Below, one piece after another: positions 60,433 to 64,000 of a stretch of DNA of 64,000 nucleotides. Each line of letters starts with the position of its first letter. The first letter of the stretch is position 1. The position numbers were made by a program, and so were the translations under genes. Source of the stretch: Macquaria australasica (Eukaryota > Chordata > Actinopteri > Centrarchiformes > Percichthyidae); assembly GCA_005408345.1 (NCBI GenBank), contig SEMN01000268.1:496001-560000 (forward strand). Reading direction: 5' to 3'. Under the pieces are notes generated by a model. It saw only the letters and a list, made by a program, of their open reading frames with translations, had not been told where the DNA came from and made no database searches.

Positions 60433-62238
60433 AATATACACTTACTTGCATGCAAATGATATATTCTGTATTACCCATAAGTCATTAGAGAATTTCAAAA
60501 GGAACACACAGCTCAGAGTTTAAGACTCACACTACACATTACAATTACATCCGCCCCTTGCATTTTAAGGAGGAGTAACATTATGAATAAACAAATACAC
60601 ACATACTTAGACCTATTCAGAAGTAAAACTTTTGTATTAATAATATAGTAACAGGTATATCAAAAGCTGCAGGCATAGAAAACTGCAGGGGAATTTTCAG
60701 AAAAAGGCCAGTCAGTTGCAGGGGGAATACTGTCTATCATCGTCATATGTCTAAGCATTTTAGCTCAGCAGACAGCCTGAAAGATGACACTGATGACGCT
60801 TTTCACAGCTGTTGTTGAGGCACAAAATAGAACTGAACCAGAACCAGAGTCTTAACAATAACTTATCATAGTGATAGGCAGGAGATGGCGCACAGATTCA
60901 AGAAACTCCTGGAAATTGTTTTAAAGTACCTCGTGTTTCAAGTCGATGGTAAAATCTGACTTCAGATGCTCGTGCTGGATCCGCTCAGCGAGTCTGAATC
61001 ACATGAAAGTGAAAGATGTTGAAAGAAGAGAAACAGCAGAATACAAGTGGGAACTTTCCTACATTGTATGTGAGAATGTACATTAGTGAATCAAAGTTAA
61101 GTCCTGGGTCGTTGGTTTGGTTCAGCAATGCCTCTGACTCCTGTTTTGTGTTTATATGTGCATTTTCTGTTATTATGGTGGGTATGATTATGGCCTCCAG
61201 GATCATTTTGGCATTGGAAAACAGCAAAGGCTCCAGATTTATGGACCTGTATAAAAATCGATGGAGTGCCTGTTTAGATTCAAGCATAGCCAAAAATGTG
61301 ATTCTGACATCTTTTCTTTTCATTTCACTGTGTTCTCTCACTTCTGTATGTACTACATATTCTTATTTATTTAACTAGTGTTTATTTCCTACACGATGTC
61401 TTGTAGTAGTGTCTACTCCTATAACCCTGAGATGATGATATGACGGCTTTCTTGCTGACTTGTACCAACCCTTTCTAAAAAAAAATGGATTAAAAACTTC
61501 AATGTTAAAAAAAGAAAGAAGAGAAAACTATTGGTGACACATTCATGCTCACACATCTGCACACACACACACACCTCTGTAGCAGCGGCGTACTGAGAGC
61601 CCAGCCCGCTGCAGGGTCAGGGTAACTGAAGGAACTGGGGTCTTCAGAGAAGGCATAGTGGTGGATGATGGAGGCTTCGTTGTCATGGAGACACTTACCC
61701 AAAAACCATTCCTGTGAGTTGCAAAAAGGGGCACGGGGCAGGAAGGTATGAAAAGAAAGTTGCTCAGTTTTCTTCTTGGTATTGCTTGTTTAATATGTGC
61801 ATCAGTGCAGTAAACTAGATCACCATCAAGACATTCATATAACACAAAGGGCTGACGACTATATCATACTGAACATACAGTATAGTCAGTATTGCTAGGA
61901 AGATGTTGGGGTGTGTGCATCTCACCTCTTGGACCGGATATCTGTGGAGGACCTGCAGCAGAGCAGGCAGTGTGATACTGGTTTCCTCCTCTATGAAGAA
62001 AAACCAGGATGCTGATTGGCCATAAGTGGCAGAGAGACTGGAAAGATCCACAAGAAGCCATTAACTTTATGCCTTTATTCACCCCATAGGAATCATTCAA
62101 GCTAAAAATCTAAAAATTGAATCTGATTTAATTCATTTCCATATGGGTGTTTAACACTCACAGAGGAAGCGCAGGGAGGATACTCCAATCCCCTTCATAC
62201 TCTGACAGCTCGTGGAGAAGAAGCACAACTGGAACTCC
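50168..62238 (-). CDS. b3glct: Beta-1,3-glucosyltransferase, 3' portion (eleven exons, continues beyond right edge)
   Basis: Join of 62162-62238, 61926-62037, 61575-61711, 60930-60993, 60086-60202, 58174-58243, 55669-55782, 52926-53025, 52258-52377, 50903-51047 and 50168-50302 (1191 bp, 396 codons plus stop). Every junction keeps phase and uses GT-AG sites. The product is the glycosyltransferase family 31 enzyme that adds beta-1,3-glucose to O-linked fucose on thrombospondin type-1 repeats in the ER lumen, after POFUT2. Landmarks are WFFFIEEET and EWFLGK in the N-terminal half, the catalytic VDDDTL, GERYGYGL, TGGGGM, CRCYSDDAPDDMVLG, THSPLFHQ, HKHWNIDPV and a C-terminal RDEL, an ER-retention tetrapeptide (REEL in human). 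The human protein is 498 residues, so about 100 N-terminal residues, including the signal anchor, lie beyond base 64000. No inactivating change is seen. Confidence 0.96.
50303..50902 (-). other. b3glct: b3glct last intron
   Basis: Contains a (TG)n run on plus at 50330-50351. No other feature seen. Confidence 0.85.
50903..51047 (-). CDS. b3glct: b3glct penultimate exon (GT31 domain)
   Basis: A 145-bp exon (1+144), donor GTAGGG. It reads MVLSRVAVSRL, VSSGCRCYSDDAPDDMVLG, RCFTSLGVPITHSPLFHQ. The DDAPDDM acidic segment is typical of GT31 enzymes. The acceptor is immediately preceded by a (TG)n run (51050-51065 on plus as CA). Confidence 0.95.
51048..52257 (-). other. b3glct: b3glct intron
   Basis: Contains (CA)n at 51050-51065 next to the acceptor and a CAC run at 52221-52244 next to the donor of the upstream exon. 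Otherwise AT-rich, unclassified sequence. Confidence 0.8.
52221..52244. repeat. (CAC)n trinucleotide run
   Basis: Eight CAC units about 13 bases on the intron side of the b3glct exon 52258-52377; on the transcript it is a (GTG)n tract after the donor. Confidence 0.9.
52258..52377 (-). CDS. b3glct: b3glct exon after the DDD motif
   Basis: A 120-bp exon. It completes a Ser codon, then reads LPRLRRLLRCYDPKEAVSLG, ERYGYGLAQNGYSY and TTGGG before a GTGAGG donor. The outer acceptor (AG at 52378-52379) gives the same spacing as human between DDDTLIS and RL. A second AG nine bases further in (52369-52370) would keep frame and drop three residues. A CAC trinucleotide run follows the donor on the intron side. 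Confidence 0.93.
52378..52925 (-). other. b3glct: b3glct intron
   Basis: No repeat or other feature recognised apart from T-rich stretches. Confidence 0.8.
52926..53025 (-). CDS. b3glct: b3glct catalytic DDD exon
   Basis: A 100-bp exon (2+96+2), acceptor CCTGCAG, donor GTAAG. It reads HCGKTFAILRRFLSIAVP and KADWLLIVDDDTLI. The DDD is the metal/UDP-sugar binding motif of the GT31 fold, so the catalytic centre is intact. Confidence 0.96.
53455..53845 (+). repeat. Repeat A copy in b3glct intron
   Basis: TTGGCTCTATGGATGGCAAT, ATGGATTGCCATGAAATTTT, GTACAGATATCCATGGTGCC, then TGTTTAGTGATAATTAGCAA and the TTAGCATG/CATGCTAA block. Best-preserved copy of the family here, antisense to b3glct. Confidence 0.75.
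53846..54939 (-). other. b3glct: b3glct intron, unclassified part
   Basis: No exon. Several open frames of 60-157 codons on both strands have no recognisable domain. Nothing else recognised. Confidence 0.6.
54940..55150. mobile_element. Dispersed repeat fragment
   Basis: Contains GGTTAGGTTTCGGCACCAAA, AACTACTTCG, TTAGATTTAGGAAAAGATTT and GGGTTTGGGTTAAAACGTTC, wording of a common fish repeat. Boundaries uncertain. Confidence 0.5.
55195..55445 (-). repeat. Repeat A copy, inverted
   Basis: The reverse complement reads CATCAATGTGTTGATTTATG, then CCTCAGTTGTACTTGAGGGC, then TAGCACATGTTAGCATGCTA, in the same order as 53640-53800. Confidence 0.65.
55669..55782 (-). CDS. b3glct: b3glct exon at start of GT31 domain
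   Basis: A 114-bp exon (2+111+1), acceptor CCTCACAG, donor GTGAGC. It reads PVVKATWEKDAGFLEYYSD, VTDASIPTISLGVPNTER. TW...YYSD and IPT..LG(I/V)PNT.RGHC are characteristic of B3GLCT. Confidence 0.95.
55783..56929 (-). other. b3glct: b3glct intron, unclassified part
   Basis: No exon or element recognised. Confidence 0.6.
56930..57110 (+). mobile_element. Dispersed fish repeat, left half, interrupted
   Basis: Contains TGAGGTACTTGTACTTGATT, TTTTATGGTACTTTATACTT, CTACTCCACTACAATGAACT and ATTTGACAGATATAATTGC. The other end of this element appears only after the LINE fragment, at 58050-58104. Confidence 0.65.
57111..58049 (+). pseudogene. L2/CR1-type LINE fragment (ORF1 esterase end and ORF2 start), decayed
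   Basis: Plus strand. Reads VHTVIVHAGTNNVMSR, the HAGTND block of an SGNH-type esterase domain, then LDDLHPNKKGTKQL, corresponding to the late D.HPN.KG block. Downstream is QLSVRSLLNK and, after a stop, VRNDFISSQNLE, the N-terminal part of the endonuclease/RT ORF. In-frame stops and shifts show it is dead. It sits in a b3glct intron, antisense to the gene. Confidence 0.75.
58050..58104 (+). mobile_element. Dispersed fish repeat, right end
   Basis: GTACTTTTACGGGGATCTGA then ATACTTCTTCCACCACTG, the same end as 23080-23122. With 56930-57110 it brackets the LINE fragment. Confidence 0.65.
58174..58243 (-). CDS. b3glct: b3glct exon linking the two domains
   Basis: A 70-bp exon (69+1), acceptor TTTCTAG, donor GTGCGTG. 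It reads GDAVLKKDVFVAVKTCQKF, HSER. The F(V/I)AVKTC.KFH strand opens the catalytic domain. Confidence 0.93.
58244..60085 (-). other. b3glct: b3glct intron
   Basis: No exon or classified element recognised; AT-rich. Confidence 0.7.
60086..60202 (-). CDS. b3glct: b3glct exon (inter-domain, cysteine containing)
   Basis: A 117-bp phase-0 exon, acceptor TCTCTAG, donor GTATGT. It reads IALYIWEEGNGPKLTAVPEF, CTETADNCATTFTTYLPNC. IALYIW and VPEFC...CATTF match the family. Confidence 0.94.
60203..60929 (-). other. b3glct: b3glct intron with (CA)n
   Basis: Contains a (CT)n/(CA)n microsatellite at 60377-60430. Nothing else recognised. Confidence 0.8.
60377..60430. repeat. (CT)n(CA)n microsatellite
   Basis: Short CT run followed by about 22 CA units. 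Confidence 0.97.
60930..60993 (-). CDS. b3glct: b3glct short exon
   Basis: A 64-bp exon (1+63), acceptor GATTCAG, donor GTACTT. It reads LAERIQHEHLKSDFTIDLKH and E. SDFTIDLKHE is strongly conserved in B3GLCT. Confidence 0.93.
60994..61574 (-). other. b3glct: b3glct intron
   Basis: Begins on the transcript with a (GT)n run (61560-61574). No other feature. Open frames on both strands at 60985-61378 lack domains. Confidence 0.75.
61575..61711 (-). CDS. b3glct: b3glct exon (N-terminal domain)
   Basis: A 137-bp exon (135+2), acceptor ACTCACAG. It reads EWFLGKCLHDNEASIIHHYA, FSEDPSSFSYPDPAAGWALS, TPLLQ. IIHHYAFSE and AAGWALS match the family. Its donor is the first GT of a (GT)n run, an unusual context. 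Confidence 0.95.
61926..62037 (-). CDS. b3glct: b3glct exon (N-terminal domain)
   Basis: A 112-bp exon (1+111), acceptor TTTCCAG, donor GTGAGA. It reads LSATYGQSASWFFFIEEETS, ITLPALLQVLHRYPVQE. SW(I/F)FF.EEET is characteristic. Confidence 0.94.
62162..62238 (-). CDS. b3glct: b3glct first exon inside the window
   Basis: A 77-bp exon (75+2), acceptor CATACAG, donor GTGAGTG. It reads GVPVVLLLHELSEYEGDWSI, LPALP. If the gene has the 15 exons of the human gene this is exon 5, and four more lie to the right of the window. I found no earlier b3glct exon in 62239-64000. Confidence 0.9.
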
Positions 62239-62637
62239 CTGTATGAAACAAAACAATTTAATTTTACAAAATGTAAAACGCACGTGTGTGTGCGTGTGTG
62301 TGTGTGAAAAGTAAAACTAAGTAAACAACACTGAGGTCAAACTGGCATTTTGTGCACAAAAGAAAACTGTTCACTCATTGTCTGTTTCTGCAGTCATAAA
62401 GTTAGAGGTGTTTCCTTTTAGATTTTGGCAACATAAATTCAACGTTCTTTGTTTATCGATGTGTAACAGATGTCATCTGTAAAGTATATTGTTACTTTAA
62501 ATAATGAAAATTAAACGCTTTCCTTTATTCTACCATACTGTATTTCAATGTTGCATTTTAAGTTTTTTATCTACAAATATGCATGCACTGGAAATTCCCT
62601 AAATCATGCAGTTTAATTACATTAATTTAGCGAGGAT
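62239..62637 (-). other. b3glct: b3glct intron, start
   Basis: Contains a TG-rich microsatellite at 62282-62305. No exon seen. Confidence 0.7.
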
Positions 62638-63110
62638 AATAAATATTCCCCATATATATCATGACCCCTCCTTCGTGACTCCTGCCTGTGACGCCGGCCT
62701 GTTGTAAGTGAGTGTTTTGGTTATTTTCAGCCTTTATAGTATTAGTGCTGTGAGCCTGGTGTGAGTTTTGGTTTTGTCTGTCTGTCTGTCTGCTCGTTCC
62801 CCTCCTCCCTTCCTGTCTCTCTCGCTGCACTCCTGTCCATCACCTGGGATCAGCACTCCTACCTGTTATCAAGCCATCACCACTTGCTACAAGAATCTGC
62901 ACCGACAGCCAGTCCCCTGTGCCACGCTTCTAGCTCTAAAGCCAGTCGTTTTGCCTGCCTGCCTTGTCAGTCTCCTAGATTACTCCCCCTCACCTCAGCC
63001 CCAAACTCCAGCCAGCCACCATCTCACCATTCCTGCCTACACAATAAAAGACTTGTTTTTTTCACCTTACCTGCTTGTCTGTCTCTATGTCAGGGCTCGA
63101 ACCAGATTTT
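62638..63110 (+). mobile_element. LTR-like Pol II unit, plus orientation
   Basis: C-rich, pyrimidine-rich element with a GTCT repeat near 62780, AATAAAAG at 63042-63050 and an end near GTCAGGGCTCGAAC. Layout and end resemble the family B units (poly(A) signal about 50-60 bases from the end). The two overlapping ORFs here are judged non-coding. Confidence 0.45.
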
Positions 63111-64000
63111 TATGGAATATGCATGTATTTAATTAATTTTAGGTAGATAAATGTAGCCAAAACGTATATAATCAACATCGTGGCTAACACTTTAGGTGTA
63201 TCAAAAAACAAAACATTGCATGGGTGTGATTGAATTTAATTGTAAAACCACATGGAAAACATCTATTTGAAACTGAAATCCATTAAAAAACTAAAGAATT
63301 TTCTCCTTTGAGTAACACAAATTTAAAGACAGTCAAAGACAACAAAGGCCCTGTTGGATGATGGTGCTAATTTTCCACCACTAAAGGGCACTGTACAAGG
63401 GTGCTCATCTCCCTGAGGGAAGATGAAAGTGAAACCGAAGGTCTATATACTTATATACAGTGACACCTTGGAGGAAATGGTACGTGCTGTGTTGACCCTG
63501 ACAGATGATCTGCAGAATACACCTAGACATGCTGGTGGGTGGCCAGGCCTTGATCAGCAGCATGTTGAGCAACAACATCAGCACGTCCTGCTGTGTGTGC
63601 TGTTTGGAGTTTTATACGGTTTCGATTATAGTTTTGACAATGACAGGCTCGAAATAGGGGCAAAAACAAGGGAAAAGAGCTGATTCAGGAGCTACTGATT
63701 TACATCTCCCTCCTTACTAAGTGACTCATGCAGAAGCACTCACAAATCTCTTCCACGCAGCTATTTATAGCACAGACATATGCTAAGTTGTAAGGATTAA
63801 TGTAAGTATAGCCAAAGATAGGTTTGAAATGATAGTCAGTGTGTGCTTCTTTCCAGGCAGAGATCAAGTCCCTCATTCAGTTACATCCATGTTTAACTCC
63901 AGTACCACAGAGTGACCAAAAGCACAATCGATGGTCTTTGATTTATGACAATGAGGAAGCTATTCCTGGCTGCAGGGCTCTAAATGAGGCGTTTGAAACA
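63111..64000 (-). other. b3glct: b3glct intron or upstream region, nothing recognised
   Basis: No upstream b3glct exon recognised up to the window edge. An 86-codon plus-strand frame at 63423-63683 has no recognisable domain. Confidence 0.5.

Noticed and set aside
62761..63136. Two overlapping plus-strand frames of about 120 codons
   Set aside because: They lie in a C-rich LTR-like repeat with a poly(A) signal and are low-complexity, Ser/Pro/Leu/His-rich; no domain.

Overview
The window is nuclear DNA of a ray-finned fish, most likely a percomorph teleost. It is AT-rich, with spliced genes, long introns, many (CA)n/(CT)n/(TA)n microsatellites and several interspersed repeats of kinds common in spiny-rayed fish. 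There are no operons, no CRISPR array and no prokaryotic features. Calls rest on reading and translating the sequence by eye; no database search was run.

Two protein-coding genes are solid, both on the minus strand and both cut by a window edge. (1) Left: the 5' part of a relaxin-family peptide receptor, best called rxfp2. Four coding exons are seen: signal peptide (17317-17371), LDL-receptor class A module (10994-11137), linker (5461-5544) and LRR N-terminal cap (4940-5045). All join in phase; the leucine-rich repeats and the seven-helix domain must lie left of base 1. (2) Right: the 3' part of b3glct (beta-1,3-glucosyltransferase of thrombospondin type-1 repeats). Eleven coding exons between 50168 and 62238 join in phase into 396 residues, with the DDD motif and a C-terminal RDEL. 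About 100 N-terminal residues lie right of base 64000. B3GLCT and RXFP2 are neighbours in the same orientation on human 13q12.3, so the pair is conserved linkage. One gene product modifies secreted proteins in the ER and the other is a surface receptor; no shared pathway is implied.

Between them (about 17.4-50.2 kb) is mostly gene-poor DNA full of transposon relics: LINE 3' ends, a Tc1-like transposase relic, TIR elements, a recurrent TATA/poly(A) LTR-like family and a recurrent 'repeat A'. One stretch looks like a terminal coding exon with 3'UTR and poly(A) signal (43435-43666, minus) that I cannot assign.

I see no new multi-gene system. The observations most worth checking are splice sites embedded in TG repeats in both genes, an in-frame tandem acceptor just after the catalytic DDD of b3glct, the orphan terminal exon, a TIR element carrying promoter-like motifs, and a 44-bp near-perfect palindrome.
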